A stretch of DNA of 64,000 bases from Halothermothrix sp. (GTDB lineage Bacteria; Bacillota; Halanaerobiia; DY22613), in assembly GCA_016841825.1 (NCBI GenBank), contig JAENYK010000008.1:169479-233478 (forward strand). Reading direction: 5' to 3'. The notes below the pieces were generated by a model, which worked only from the letters and a program-made list of their open reading frames with translations, was not told the DNA's origin and did no database searches. A program made the translations under genes and the position numbers. The first letter of the stretch is position 1. Each line of letters opens with the position of its first letter. Of this stretch, positions 42,495 through 52,109 are shown one piece after another.

Positions 42495-44351
42495 TTACAG
42501 TAATAACAGAGCCATGATTCCTCCTACGCCAAAAGCCAAAATCCAGGAACCGAACCAGATCATCGCAGCTTCTTTCCAGGTTCTTTCTTTAAACAGTACC
42601 AGAATGGAAGCAATACATGGCACAAAGAGAGTGATCACTACCAGAGACAGAATGGTCTGGACTGGACTCATGGCAATAGAACTCAGTCCTGCTGCCCCAA
42701 AGTCCCGACGAACAATACCCATAATAAAAGCAATAGTCGCTTCTTTAGGCAATTTTAAGAATCCAGTAGTTAGTGGAGCCATAGCAGTAATAATGCTATC
42801 CAGAGCACCAGATAGCTGTAACACACTAATCAAAAGTGCACCTAATGCAAATAGTGGGCCAGCCTCTTTGATAAATGCAAAAGATTTAATCCATGTCTTT
42901 TGTATAACATTCCCCAATCGTGGTAACCGCAGTGGTGGTAAGTCAATCAATAGATCACTGGATTTACCTGGCAATACTTTGTTTAATACCGTACCAATCA
43001 AAACGAATACAATAAAGATTGTGACCAGATATAAAACAAACATCTGCCACCCCAGAGGAGCTATCAATCCACCAATTACCCCCAATTGAGCAGAACATGG
43101 AATCGTAAAACCTAAAAGGGCTGTGGCAATAAACTTCTCGCGTTTAGAGCCTAATAAACGAGTAGTAATGGTAGCCATAGTCACACAACCAAAACCCAGA
43201 ATCAAAGGAATGATCGCCCGTCCATTCAGTCCCAGTTTGGTCAGAACCCGATCAACTAAAGCCGCAACTCTTGGTAGATATCCCGAATCTTCCATCAACG
43301 AAAGGGCAAAATAGAAACCTACTACCAATGGGAATAATAATCCCAGTACATAGGTAAAAGTCATAGTCAAAACCCCAAACTCACCAATTAATACCTGCCC
43401 CAAAAACGATGCTTCAGGAATAATATTACCAATAATTCCCCTAATAAACGGTTCATATAACTCAACAAATAGGTATCCTTCAGTGAATTCAACCACGGTT
43501 TGGGCTACAAAAACTGCAATCAATTTGTAAATTACAAAGAGAGAAATTAAGAGAATAGGTATCCCTGTTAGTGGATTTAACATCCAACGACTTAACTTCA
43601 TTTTAAATGGTGAATTATCTTTAGTATCCCGAACAACCTGATCTAACAATTGATTAATCCGATAACGCCTTTGAGAATAGATCTGTTCCCGCAATCCCAC
43701 AGGCAAAATATCGTGTCTGGCGGCCACATTGGGATCGCCTTCCATAATCAGTAAAGCTTCTGCTTTATTATGAATCGAGGTATGCTTACTCATAAATTCT
43801 GCCAATTTAGCCTGGAGATCTGGATCTGAGTTACCTCGCCTGGCCTCATTTATCCGATCTTTTACCACATCTAATCCCTGTTTTTTTATCGCAATCGTCG
43901 GAATGACAGGAACACCCAGTAATTGACTCAATTCTTCAACATCAATCTCAATTCCCTGATCTTTCGCTTCATCCATCATATTCAGGGCAACAATCATCGG
44001 CAGTCCCATATCAATAATCTGCTGAGTCAAAAATAAATCTCGATCCAGATGAACTGCATCTACCACATTGACCACTATGTCAGCAGAAGCAATTATATCT
44101 CTGGCAACGGTTTCCTCATCATTAAAAGAAGAGACCCCATAAACACCTGGGGTATCCATAACTACATAATCTTTATATTTACCTGAACTAATATCGATAG
44201 TTGTTCCCGGAAAGTTAGACACATCTACATACATTCCCGTAAATGCATTAAAAAAGACCGACTTTCCTGTATTTGGATTACCAGCTAACACCAACTTAGG
44301 TGCAGTCACCGATACATTTTTGAGCTTAGCTGATGGGTCATGTGAATGCAT
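42495..44351 (-). CDS. feoB: Ferrous iron transport protein B
   Basis: The 618-residue protein has an N-terminal GTPase domain: G1 GNPNTGKSVFFNAF near 24, SNFPGTT, and DTPGVYG. About eight to ten membrane segments form two gate domains from residue 260 on. It takes up Fe(II). It is shorter than the E. coli protein (773) but has the usual core. It lies 21 bp after feoA. Fur-like boxes lie upstream of feoA. Confidence 0.93.
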   Translation of the reverse strand: MHSHDPSAKLKNVSVTAPKLVLAGNPNTGKSVFFNAFTGMYVDVSNFPGTTIDISSGKYKDYVVMDTPGVYGVSSFNDEETVARDIIASADIVVNVVDAVHLDRDLFLTQQIIDMGLPMIVALNMMDEAKDQGIEIDVEELSQLLGVPVIPTIAIKKQGLDVVKDRINEARRGNSDPDLQAKLAEFMSKHTSIHNKAEALLIMEGDPNVAARHDILPVGLREQIYSQRRYRINQLLDQVVRDTKDNSPFKMKLSRWMLNPLTGIPILLISLFVIYKLIAVFVAQTVVEFTEGYLFVELYEPFIRGIIGNIIPEASFLGQVLIGEFGVLTMTFTYVLGLLFPLVVGFYFALSLMEDSGYLPRVAALVDRVLTKLGLNGRAIIPLILGFGCVTMATITTRLLGSKREKFIATALLGFTIPCSAQLGVIGGLIAPLGWQMFVLYLVTIFIVFVLIGTVLNKVLPGKSSDLLIDLPPLRLPRLGNVIQKTWIKSFAFIKEAGPLFALGALLISVLQLSGALDSIITAMAPLTTGFLKLPKEATIAFIMGIVRRDFGAAGLSSIAMSPVQTILSLVVITLFVPCIASILVLFKERTWKEAAMIWFGSWILAFGVGGIMALLLL

Positions 44352-44372
44352 AAATTACTACCTCCTTTAGGC

Positions 44373-44588
44373 TTAATTAGTTACCGTAATATTTTCAGCC
44401 AATCGACGACCAATGGCGATCTCTTGAAACCGTTTCTTTATAATCACTGGCCCTGCAGGTATCTTCTCAATACATTCGATCTCTTCCCCTTCAGAAATAC
44501 CAAATCTAATAGCCTGGGCACGGATAAACTCATCCGGAATGTTGCTAATTTTTACTCTGTTTCCTCTTTTAACCTCAGCTAATGTCAT
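44373..44588 (-). CDS. feoA: Ferrous iron transport protein A
   Basis: The 71-residue SH3-like protein is the small cytoplasmic partner of FeoB. KISNIPDEFIRAQAIRFGIS and KRFQEIAIGRRLAENITV fit the FeoA fold. The ATG follows TAGGAGG. Confidence 0.93.
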   Translation of the reverse strand: MTLAEVKRGNRVKISNIPDEFIRAQAIRFGISEGEEIECIEKIPAGPVIIKKRFQEIAIGRRLAENITVTN

Positions 44589-44618
44589 TTATCATCTACC
44601 TCCTATTAACAATGCAAG

Positions 44619-44633
44619 TGAAACTCATTATCA
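44619..44633 (-). promoter_or_regulatory. Fur-like box 1 before feoA
   Basis: On the minus strand TGATAATGAGTTTCA matches the 7-1-7 Fur consensus TGATAATNATTATCA at 12 of 14 defined positions. It lies 31 bp before the feoA start. Confidence 0.6.
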
Positions 44634-44701
44634 CTATAAACTCATTGTATAACCCCAATGCCTGGGGAAGACGAATCTATACTCTCATTTACTTATTTAT
44701 T

Positions 44702-44716
44702 TGAGATTGATTATCA
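44702..44716 (-). promoter_or_regulatory. Fur-like box 2 before feoA
   Basis: On the minus strand TGATAATCAATCTCA matches the same consensus at 12 of 14 positions. Two spaced boxes upstream of feoAB suggest iron-dependent repression by a Fur protein encoded elsewhere. Confidence 0.6.
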
Positions 44717-44839
44717 ATTACAATGTAATTTTATCATATATTCCGAATGATTGCAAGCAAAAATATCTGAAAGCAGAAAACTTTCGACCCGAACAATCTT
44801 ATTGTAGGCGCATCAAATGCAAATTATTATAAATAAAAA

Positions 44840-44860
44840 TCGTTGAGTGATTATCAACGA
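44840..44860 (-). terminator. Terminator of hydG
   Basis: TCGTTGA and TCAACGA form a perfect 7-bp stem with a 7-nt loop. TTTTTATTT follows on the minus strand. It lies 26 bases after the hydG stop codon. Confidence 0.85.
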
Positions 44861-44885
44861 CTTTTATTTATAACCTATATGACCG

Positions 44886-46265
44886 CTAAATATTCAAGTC
44901 CCGTTCCCCCTGACGAATTCTCTTTAAAGCCTGTTCAGTCCACTTTCGCATTTTGGGATCTGGAATCATCTCCAATTGTTCATGAATTATTCTCTCACCA
45001 GTTACTTTGGTTGATGAACCAGCAAAGTCCTCCAAATACTCCTGAAAGGTCAAAAGAGCATTAGGTTGACACAGATTATGAATCTCTCCTGTCTTGGCTA
45101 AATGCATAAATCTCTCTCCCGTGCGATCATTACGATAGCAGGATGTGCAGAAACTGGGAAGATACCCCAACTCACAAATTCGGCGAATTACTTCATCTGG
45201 TGTACGGTGATCTGGAGTTTTGAACTGAGAGTATCTTTCATGATCGTCCTCTCCCTCCCGATAACCTCCTACGTCAGTACAGGAACCTGCACTCATCTGG
45301 GAGACACCTAGAGCGATTAACTCATCTCTATCTTCCGCCCTCTCTCTAGTCGAAAGTATAATTCCAGTGTAAGGTACAGCCAGTCGTAAGATAGCCACTA
45401 TTCGTTTAAAATCATCATCACTAACTAAATGCGGAATATTCGCCGGATCCACACCACTGGCTGGTCGCCATCGGGGTACTGAGATAGTATGTGGCCCCAC
45501 CCCTAAAATCTGATCCATATATTCAGCATGTTGTAATAGAGCGACTACTTCAAATTTATAATCATATAACCCAAAAAGAACACCAACTCCCAGATCATCA
45601 ATACCAGCTGCAAACGCCCGTTCATGAGCAGTTAAATGATAATCATAATCCGATTTAGGACCCCTGGGATGCATTCTGGCAAAGGTCTCGCGATGATATG
45701 TCTCTTGAAATAGTTGGTATGTACCTATTCCAGACTCCTTAAGTTTTTGATATTCTTCTCTACCGGTTGCCGCTATATTAACATTCACCCGTCGAATATC
45801 TCCTGCCTGATAAATAGTTCTAATAGCATCCACTACTCGATCAATATGGGCATCGACAGGATCTTCTCCAAACTCTACCAATAATCGTTTGTGACCAAAA
45901 GATTCGAGAATCCTAACCTGTGCCTTGATCTCTTCGGAAGTAAGGGTCTTACGCTGCAAGCTTTTATTAGATGCCCGAAAACCACAATAGACACAATTGT
46001 TCACACATTTATTACTAATATACAATGGGGCAAAAATAACAACTCTTTTTCCATATATCCGATCTTTGACTTCTCTGGCAGCAGAGAAAAGAAGATTCGT
46101 TAACTCAGAACCTTTAATTTGTAATAGTACAGCCGCCTCCGCTGAAGTCAGACCATGGGCAGCTCGTCCTTTTTCAATAATCTTCTTGATCTGATCCTCT
46201 GGAATATTTTGTGCATCCTGGAGAATATCTGTGATCTTAATTTCATTAATAATTTGGGAATTCAT
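44886..46265 (-). CDS. hydG: [FeFe]-hydrogenase maturase HydG
   Basis: The 459-residue radical SAM tyrosine lyase makes the CO and cyanide ligands of the H-cluster. The SAM cluster motif is CVNNCVYC (Cys87, 91 and 94). The C-terminal auxiliary cluster motif is CTSC plus Cys 22 residues later, which separates HydG from ThiH. The ATG follows GGAGGGAG. It has its own terminator, and HydE, HydF and the hydrogenase are not in this window. Confidence 0.95.
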   Translation of the reverse strand: MNSQIINEIKITDILQDAQNIPEDQIKKIIEKGRAAHGLTSAEAAVLLQIKGSELTNLLFSAAREVKDRIYGKRVVIFAPLYISNKCVNNCVYCGFRASNKSLQRKTLTSEEIKAQVRILESFGHKRLLVEFGEDPVDAHIDRVVDAIRTIYQAGDIRRVNVNIAATGREEYQKLKESGIGTYQLFQETYHRETFARMHPRGPKSDYDYHLTAHERAFAAGIDDLGVGVLFGLYDYKFEVVALLQHAEYMDQILGVGPHTISVPRWRPASGVDPANIPHLVSDDDFKRIVAILRLAVPYTGIILSTRERAEDRDELIALGVSQMSAGSCTDVGGYREGEDDHERYSQFKTPDHRTPDEVIRRICELGYLPSFCTSCYRNDRTGERFMHLAKTGEIHNLCQPNALLTFQEYLEDFAGSSTKVTGERIIHEQLEMIPDPKMRKWTEQALKRIRQGERDLNI

Positions 46266-46368
46266 TACTGCTCCCTCCTTTCATATACCTATTGTATGAC
46301 ACTTTTTTGGCAAAATCAACATCTAGTCTTACTATTTCATACTTTTCCAAATATTTTCTTGATAAAAA

Positions 46369-46396
46369 ATCAAGGGTTCACCCAAAAACCCTTGAT
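46369..46396 (-). terminator. Terminator after the TPR-like pair
   Basis: ATCAAGGGTT and AACCCTTGAT form a perfect 10-bp stem, followed by TTTTTTATC on the minus strand. Confidence 0.92.
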
Positions 46397-46408
46397 CGTA
46401 GAGATGTT

Positions 46409-46798
46409 TCAGATCAGACCTCTCTCCCGATTATATTCCCAGAGATAATCTGGTCGCTTTCGAACCTCAGCGTTTAATTGGTTGATCTGATCTCTTGCAG
46501 ATTGATTAGCTGGCTGATATTTAATCACTTTTTCATAACAATATAATGCACGACCTAGTTCATCAGTGTACATAAAGTGTTCAGCCAGAATAAACCAGGC
46601 CTGAACATGTTCTACTTGCTCTTCAACAATCTGTCTGAGCAAGATTTCTGCTTCATCTTCTCTGCCGCTATCTCTAAGTTTGATTGCAGAGATTATCTTG
46701 TTGTTGACAAGGTCAGCTTGTAAATCTTTATCTAAACAGGTGGGCATTCCAATTCTGTTATCTTTCTTCTTTCTACGAAAAAAATTAAAAATACCCAT
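46409..46798 (-). CDS. TPR-like protein, paralogue 1
   Basis: The 129-residue protein begins MGIFNFFRRKKK, a short amphipathic basic start, then has two TPR-like helix pairs (RDSGREDEAEILLRQIVEEQ, and ELGRALYCYEKVIKYQP). It resembles its neighbour at 46837-47298 in layout. No known family comes to mind; it may be a membrane-associated scaffold. The start is the ATG after GGGAGGTG; a longer frame begins with the ribosome binding site. Confidence 0.7.
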   Translation of the reverse strand: MGIFNFFRRKKKDNRIGMPTCLDKDLQADLVNNKIISAIKLRDSGREDEAEILLRQIVEEQVEHVQAWFILAEHFMYTDELGRALYCYEKVIKYQPANQSARDQINQLNAEVRKRPDYLWEYNRERGLI

Positions 46799-46836
46799 TA
46801 ATTCACCTCCCAATAAACCATCCGCTTCTGTTTCAC

Positions 46837-47298
46837 CTATTTAAGTTTAAAAAATTCAGGAGCTAGTTTATACTCAATAAACTGATTCAGGTGCTTGTCG
46901 ATTACTTCCTTTAATTTTTCTGCTTTCTCTAATAATTCTTCATTTCCTGGATCATGGTCTAATATCTGTTCTAAACAATAATAAGCACGCCCAGAACGTC
47001 CAAGCGACTCTTCTATAATTAATAATAATAACCAGATATCCAGATTATCTACCATCTCCCTGACACCATCCCGGATTAATAACTCTGCCCGTGAGTACTC
47101 GCCTTTACCAACTAGCTTTTTACTCATTTTCATCAGGTCTGATCCGCTCAGAGTCAAATTAGATTGGCCAGCATCTGCACTTAACTGTACGAATTTGTCA
47201 GTAGATGTAATCTTTTCTGATACCGGAGGTTTTACAACACTTACAGAATCAGCTTCTCTCCTGCCAAAAATATTTTTTAATAAATCACTAATCCCCAT
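46837..47298 (-). CDS. TPR-like protein, paralogue 2
   Basis: The 153-residue protein opens MGISDLLKNIFGRR and ends in helix pairs such as KGEYSRAELLIRDGVREM and SGRAYYCLEQILDHDPGN. These align with the neighbouring paralogue (RALYCYEKVI). The start is the ATG after GGAGGGAGG. The open frame extends 61 codons further but runs through a terminator hairpin, so the short version is preferred. The function is unknown. Confidence 0.7.
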   Translation of the reverse strand: MGISDLLKNIFGRREADSVSVVKPPVSEKITSTDKFVQLSADAGQSNLTLSGSDLMKMSKKLVGKGEYSRAELLIRDGVREMVDNLDIWLLLLIIEESLGRSGRAYYCLEQILDHDPGNEELLEKAEKLKEVIDKHLNQFIEYKLAPEFFKLK

Positions 47299-47379
47299 AT
47301 CCTCCCTCCTTTCAACGGACTGATTATTAAATACATATGCACTTTTTACAGAAAAGATGATATCTACACATAACAAAAA

Positions 47380-47402
47380 ATGGTTCCACACAGTAGAACC
47401 AT
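47380..47402 (-). terminator. Terminator of the TsaD-like gene
   Basis: ATGGTTC and GAACCAT form a stem with a 9-nt loop, with a T-run after it on the minus strand (TTTTTTG). It lies about 90 bp after the stop codon of the TsaD-like gene. Confidence 0.85.
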
Positions 47403-47492
47403 TTTTCTTAATTATTATCAGTCGGTAGTAACTTATGTCCATAACGCATTTCCCAGGAAATATCTTCGGAGGATAAGCCAAATCCTACCGAT

Positions 47493-48440
47493 TTACTCAC
47501 AATAATCGTTTAACCCAAGTAAAGCTACTCCCACAGCATTATCACGGCAATATGTCGGTTCAGCAAAATGCAATCTTCCTCCCACAGCGCGATGTTCTAA
47601 ACGATAGACCAAACGCTCTCTAATCAAAGAATTAGCAGCTACTCCACCGACTAACAGAATATCTTTTAATCCTGTATCTTGCATAGCTTTACCAAGTACC
47701 TTCTCCAGAGAATTAGCTATACAACGAAAGACTCCATAGGCTACCCTTACAGGGGGTTCTCCGGACTGCAAAGCTCTTTTTGCAGCAGAACAAGGTCCCG
47801 AAAAACTCATCATATAGTTATCTACAGAACCCGGAAAGACTAACCCCTCAGAGTTATTTCCCTCCTTGACTAATCTTTCTAATGCCATTCCAGCAGGAAA
47901 TTCTAATCCCAGGGCTACGCCTATTCGATCCACAAACTGACCAGCATGTATGTCGCTTGAACTACCCAGAGTTTCAATTTCAAAACCCCTTGAGAGCGGT
48001 TTTACCAGAAGTAAATCTGTAGTTCCACCAGATAGATGGATTGTGAGAAATGATCCTGTAGGAACAAATCCACTGGACCAGAGACCTGCAGCCAGATGGC
48101 CTTCCTGATGAGTGGATGTTAATAAAGGAATTCCTAAAGCTGCCGATAGAGTTCTGGCATAACCTGCTCCTACCTTGAATACTGGCATATACGAACCTTC
48201 TCTGGGTCGTGGCGTTGCACTGAAACAGATCCCTGTAAGCCATGGACGATATAAATCCAGAGCCTGAGCTAATAACTCCGGCATATTCTGTAAATGCTGA
48301 AATACTGCAGCTGATTGTTGAAGACCTCGTTCACCTTGAGCTACATCCAGGATAATCCGCCGATCCAAAAGAAGCTGTTGTTCATCTGAAACAACAGCTA
48401 CCGATGTGGTATAATTACTCGTATCAATTCCGATAATCAC
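47493..48440 (-). CDS. TsaD/Kae1-like paralogue (glycoprotease family)
   Basis: The 315-residue protein of the ASKHA/Kae1 fold has GIDTSNYTTSVAVV at the N-terminus and the metal-binding HxxxH in HQEGHLAAG. HLSGGTTDLLLV and DILLVGGVAANSLIRERL form the ATP site. It is similar to TsaD, but the changes around the active site suggest a paralogue rather than the tRNA t6A enzyme itself. It overlaps nusB by 4 bp (ATGA), a pairing also known in other Clostridia. The substrate is unknown. Confidence 0.78.
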   Translation of the reverse strand: MIIGIDTSNYTTSVAVVSDEQQLLLDRRIILDVAQGERGLQQSAAVFQHLQNMPELLAQALDLYRPWLTGICFSATPRPREGSYMPVFKVGAGYARTLSAALGIPLLTSTHQEGHLAAGLWSSGFVPTGSFLTIHLSGGTTDLLLVKPLSRGFEIETLGSSSDIHAGQFVDRIGVALGLEFPAGMALERLVKEGNNSEGLVFPGSVDNYMMSFSGPCSAAKRALQSGEPPVRVAYGVFRCIANSLEKVLGKAMQDTGLKDILLVGGVAANSLIRERLVYRLEHRAVGGRLHFAEPTYCRDNAVGVALLGLNDYCE

Positions 48441-48871
48441 TGTTCCTCACCCTGGACACTATTCCGGGAATGGGAAAGAGCTCCCAAAACTCCATTAACA
48501 AATTTACTCGATTTTTCAGTACTGAATTCTTTGGCTAACTCGATGGCTTCGTTAATAACTATACTATCTTTAACATCATCAATATATAACATCTCTGCAA
48601 AAGCCATACGAATAATACTCAAATCCACCTTTGGCATCCTTTCTAAACGCCATTCTTTGGAATATAATTCAATTTGAGTATCAATTTTTTCCCGATTATC
48701 ATAGACTAAAAAAATCAATCTGTGGGTATATGGGGCATTTATTGCATCAGCTTCTCGCTCTTCTAAATTGGCAATAGCTTCATTGGCATCAATCGCACAA
48801 AAGTCTATTTCAAATAAAGCCTGCAGTGTCCAGATACGTTGTTGTCTACGTGAAATACGTTCCATTGTCAA
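48437..48871 (-). CDS. nusB: Transcription antitermination factor NusB
   Basis: The 144-residue helical RNA-binding protein acts with NusE in rRNA antitermination. SRRQQRIWTLQALFEIDF and DSIVINEAIELAKEFSTEKS and FVNGVLGAL fit the family. The start is TTG six bases after AGGAGG; an ATG two codons later is possible. It lies between the DUF2273 and TsaD-like genes. Confidence 0.95.
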   Translation of the reverse strand: MTMERISRRQQRIWTLQALFEIDFCAIDANEAIANLEEREADAINAPYTHRLIFLVYDNREKIDTQIELYSKEWRLERMPKVDLSIIRMAFAEMLYIDDVKDSIVINEAIELAKEFSTEKSSKFVNGVLGALSHSRNSVQGEEQ

Positions 48872-48891
48872 CCTAGTCCTCCTTGCTCCGT

Positions 48892-49125
48892 TTAATCATG
48901 GGGAGGCAATATTCGGTCTATTAAATCCCGAAAATCCTCATGGTTATCAATCTTTCTACCTATAAAAAAACCAATCAGGCAACACCCAACTATGAAAAAT
49001 GTTTTTAAAAAACCCACAGTCAAGAGCAGTATACTGATTAAAAAACCAGATAACAGCCCCAGGGTTTTCCCCCGATGTTGATAAAATACTTCCAATATAC
49101 GTGTCATAACATCATAAAAGCTCAA
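48892..49125 (-). CDS. DUF2273 small membrane protein
   Basis: The 77-residue protein has one long or two short membrane helices at about 22-55 and a charged C-terminus. It matches DUF2273 proteins, which are regularly found beside AmaP and Asp23. The start is TTG after GAGGTGA. It probably acts in the envelope with the two genes upstream. Confidence 0.85.
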   Translation of the reverse strand: MSFYDVMTRILEVFYQHRGKTLGLLSGFLISILLLTVGFLKTFFIVGCCLIGFFIGRKIDNHEDFRDLIDRILPPHD

Positions 49126-49147
49126 TTCCAGGTCACCTCACTTCTCC

Positions 49148-49696
49148 CTATCTAACCCTTACAGTCGAACTGGAGCTCTTCTTAACAGTCTCAATCTCAT
49201 CTACCAACAGCTTGACATCTCCAACATGCAGACCCACCATCGTCAACAGACGTTCTTTAACCTGTTCTCCCACAGTCTGATTTAAGGCAGGAATATGAGC
49301 TTCAGAATTAACTGACAATTTTAAATATATATTGAAATTATCATCCCTAATGTCAAATTTCGATTTTACATCTTTGATCCCTGACTGTTCTAGAACTATC
49401 TGTTCAACCAGACCTTTAATTGCCACTACCGATATCCTGATTTCTCCCATCTCAGTCTGTTGAACAATATTCTGAACGGCTGGCTTAAAAATAAAAAGTG
49501 ACTGCAGCAGCCAAATTCCTCCGAAGAAGAGAATAGCAGCTATTAGACCAACCTCCAAATTATTATATATATATTCCGCAATTACCGGTAAATATGTTTC
49601 CGGTAACCATCCAAAGGCATATATGCCAATGATAAAAGTTGAAAACAGGAAAATCAGTGTTAAAACAAACAGACTTATCTGATGCAAAATTTTCAT
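49148..49696 (-). CDS. amaP: Alkaline shock response membrane anchor AmaP
   Basis: The 182-residue protein has two N-terminal membrane helices (about 8-30 and 48-70) and a soluble Asp23-like C-terminal domain. AmaP anchors Asp23 at the membrane in Staphylococcus. It lies between the Asp23 and DUF2273 genes. Confidence 0.85.
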   Translation of the reverse strand: MKILHQISLFVLTLIFLFSTFIIGIYAFGWLPETYLPVIAEYIYNNLEVGLIAAILFFGGIWLLQSLFIFKPAVQNIVQQTEMGEIRISVVAIKGLVEQIVLEQSGIKDVKSKFDIRDDNFNIYLKLSVNSEAHIPALNQTVGEQVKERLLTMVGLHVGDVKLLVDEIETVKKSSSSTVRVR

Positions 49697-49712
49697 AGTA
49701 TCCCCCTCCCTA

Positions 49713-50105
49713 CTATTTTACACGTGCTGGGAGTTCTTCCTCCGGTTTCTCTTCATTATGGAAACTTACACCCTGTACGTGGACATTCACCTCAACTACG
49801 TCCAGCCCGGTCATACTTTCAATAGCTTTTTTTACATTCTCCTGCACTTTCCAGGCTACATCAGGTATGGATACCCCATAATCAATAATCACATAAAGAT
49901 CTACCGCTGCTTCTTTTTCCCCAACTTCAACTTTAACTCCTTTTGAAAGATTCTTTTTACCTAAAATCTCAGCAATACCCCCTGCGATACCACCACTCAT
50001 ACCTGCTACCCCTTCAATCTCAGTAGCAGCCAGACCAGAAATAATTCCTACAACCTCATTAGCAATCCTAATTTGACCAGTATTTCTCTCATTTGTTGGA
50101 ACCAT
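49713..50105 (-). CDS. Asp23/Gls24 family envelope stress protein
   Basis: The 130-residue soluble protein begins GQIRIANEVVGIISGLAATE and has VEVGEKEAAVDLYVIIDYG, both typical of Asp23/Gls24. It would form a membrane-associated layer through AmaP. It corresponds to B. subtilis YqhY, which lies in the same place between nusB and accC and is linked to acetyl-CoA carboxylase activity. Confidence 0.92.
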   Translation of the reverse strand: MVPTNERNTGQIRIANEVVGIISGLAATEIEGVAGMSGGIAGGIAEILGKKNLSKGVKVEVGEKEAAVDLYVIIDYGVSIPDVAWKVQENVKKAIESMTGLDVVEVNVHVQGVSFHNEEKPEEELPARVK

Positions 50106-50141
50106 AGTGCTTACACCTCCTAAAAATTCTAAAAAAACAGT

Positions 50142-51491
50142 CTATTGCTGATTAAGAATTCTCCGCTGAATAAAGTTAGTATACACTTCGCCCCTGCGGA
50201 AAAAAGCATTACCCAAAACCCGGAGATGGAAAGGAATAGTAGTATTTATCCCATCAATCTGAAATTCTTTTAGAGCACGTTCCATCCTGGATATTGCTTC
50301 TTCGCGATCTGCTCCCCAGGCGATCAGCTTACCAACCATAGAATCGTAATATGGTGGAATCTTATAGCCCTGGTAAACAGAACTGTCTAACCTGATACCT
50401 GGACCTCCCGGTGTTAAATATCTGGTTACAGTCCCTGGTGAAGGTGTAAAATTCCGGGTTGGATCTTCAGCATTGATTCGACATTCGATCGCAGCACCAG
50501 TAAAGTTAATATCATCCTGAACAAGTGCCAGTTCTTCACCTTGAGCTATCATAATCTGTGCTTTGACCAGATCAATTCCGGTAATCATCTCTGTTACTGG
50601 ATGCTCAACCTGAATCCGCGTATTCATCTCAATAAAATAAAAATTATTCTGAGAATCCAGTAAAAATTCAACCGTGCCTGCATTTACATAATTAACAGCT
50701 TTAGCCGCCTTAATTGCCATCTCGCCCATCTCCGCTCTCAGCTCAGGAGTCAGAGCCGGAGATGGTGCTTCTTCAATCATCTTCTGATGTCTTCGCTGCA
50801 CAGAGCAATCTCTTTCACCAAGATGGATCACATTACCATAAGAATCAGCCAATATCTGAAACTCAATATGCCGGGGTTCAGTCACATATTTTTCCAGATA
50901 AACTTCTGCATTGCCAAAAGCAGCTTCAGCCTCTGCACTGGCAGTATCAATGGATTTCAGCAGATCATCCCTATTTTGAGCAATCCTCATACCCCGCCCA
51001 CCACCACCAGCTGATGCTTTAATCATTACAGGATAACCGATCTCTTCAGCAATCTGAATGGCCTGGTTTCTATCCTGAATACCGCTCTCAGTACCTAGAA
51101 CCACTGGAACTCCTACATCAATCATCGTCTTTCTGGCTATAGCCTTATCGCCCATTTTCGTAATAATATCAGAATCAGGACCAATAAAGACAAAACCACT
51201 CTCCTTACAGACTTCTGCAAAATGAGCATTCTCCGACAGAAAACCATACCCTGGATGAATAGCATCTACTCCAGCAATACTTGCAGCACTAACGATGTTT
51301 GGGATATTCAAATAACTCTTTCCAGATTGGATCGGTCCCACACAATATGCTTCATCAGCCTGCTTAACATGTAATCCATCACGATCTCCCTCAGAATAAA
51401 TAGCTACAGCCTTAATTCCCAATTCATGGCAGGCTCGAATTATTCTTAAAGCAATCTCTCCCCGATTTGCAATCAATATTTTAGTAAACAT
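50142..51491 (-). CDS. accC: Acetyl-CoA carboxylase, biotin carboxylase subunit
   Basis: The 449-residue ATP-grasp enzyme carboxylates biotin on AccB. It opens [20 protein letters not shown] and has [30 protein letters not shown] and [15 protein letters not shown]. The start is the ATG seven bases after GGAGGT; the frame extends five codons upstream into that site. It lies 21 bp after accB. Confidence 0.97.
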   Translation of the reverse strand: MFTKILIANRGEIALRIIRACHELGIKAVAIYSEGDRDGLHVKQADEAYCVGPIQSGKSYLNIPNIVSAASIAGVDAIHPGYGFLSENAHFAEVCKESGFVFIGPDSDIITKMGDKAIARKTMIDVGVPVVLGTESGIQDRNQAIQIAEEIGYPVMIKASAGGGGRGMRIAQNRDDLLKSIDTASAEAEAAFGNAEVYLEKYVTEPRHIEFQILADSYGNVIHLGERDCSVQRRHQKMIEEAPSPALTPELRAEMGEMAIKAAKAVNYVNAGTVEFLLDSQNNFYFIEMNTRIQVEHPVTEMITGIDLVKAQIMIAQGEELALVQDDINFTGAAIECRINAEDPTRNFTPSPGTVTRYLTPGGPGIRLDSSVYQGYKIPPYYDSMVGKLIAWGADREEAISRMERALKEFQIDGINTTIPFHLRVLGNAFFRRGEVYTNFIQRRILNQQ

Positions 51492-51527
51492 AAATAATAC
51501 CTCCAACTAGTCTGCCTTACAATTCTC

Positions 51528-52004
51528 CTATATTTCCGGGTCGATTAAGAATAAAGTCTGCCCATATTCTACAGGCTGACCATCTTCCACTAATATATCC
51601 ACCACTTTTCCTGCAAATTCTGCTTCAATCTCATTCATCAATTTCATCGCTTCTATGATACACAGGATTTGCCCTGCTTGAACCAGATCTCCCATTTTGA
51701 TAAAAGGCTCTACCCCTGGACGGGACGCCCGATAAAAAGTTCCTACCATGGGAGAAGTTAAAGGCTTACCCTGTTTTTCTTCTCCTGCAATTGAAGTTGA
51801 AACCGGAGCAGGTTCTGTAATCGTTGTGGATGGCATACTATGTACCTGAGGTGCAGAAGATGGAGTAAATTGATTATGGTCACCCTGAATCTGAACCCTT
51901 CCTTTACGCAGTAGGAGTCTCCCATCTTCACCTTCAATCTCCAATTCACCAATATCTGTTTCATTAACCAGTTGGATTAGTTCTTTAATTTCGCTGATCT
52001 TCAC
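51528..52004 (-). CDS. accB: Biotin carboxyl carrier protein
   Basis: The 158-residue carrier has an Ala/Pro/Thr-rich linker (about 45-75) and a C-terminal biotinyl domain with the biotinylation site [11 protein letters not shown]. The start is GTG after AAAGGAGG. It is first in accB-accC and has a FapR-like palindrome about 105 bp upstream. Confidence 0.97.
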   Translation of the reverse strand: MKISEIKELIQLVNETDIGELEIEGEDGRLLLRKGRVQIQGDHNQFTPSSAPQVHSMPSTTITEPAPVSTSIAGEEKQGKPLTSPMVGTFYRASRPGVEPFIKMGDLVQAGQILCIIEAMKLMNEIEAEFAGKVVDILVEDGQPVEYGQTLFLIDPEI

Positions 52005-52109
52005 CTGTTTTCCTCCTTTAAATTATAAATATATACTAAATTATTTTCTTCTCTTTACCATTCCACGATAAATAGCTTTTTATCCCTAATAATAAGTTTT
52101 CTCAGGTAA

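Noticed and set aside
42514-43089. 191-codon plus-strand ORF inside feoB
   Set aside because: It is the antisense shadow of the FeoB membrane domain.
47299-47481. 61-codon extension of the second TPR-like protein
   Set aside because: It reads through a terminator hairpin, whereas an ATG with GGAGGGAGG lies downstream.
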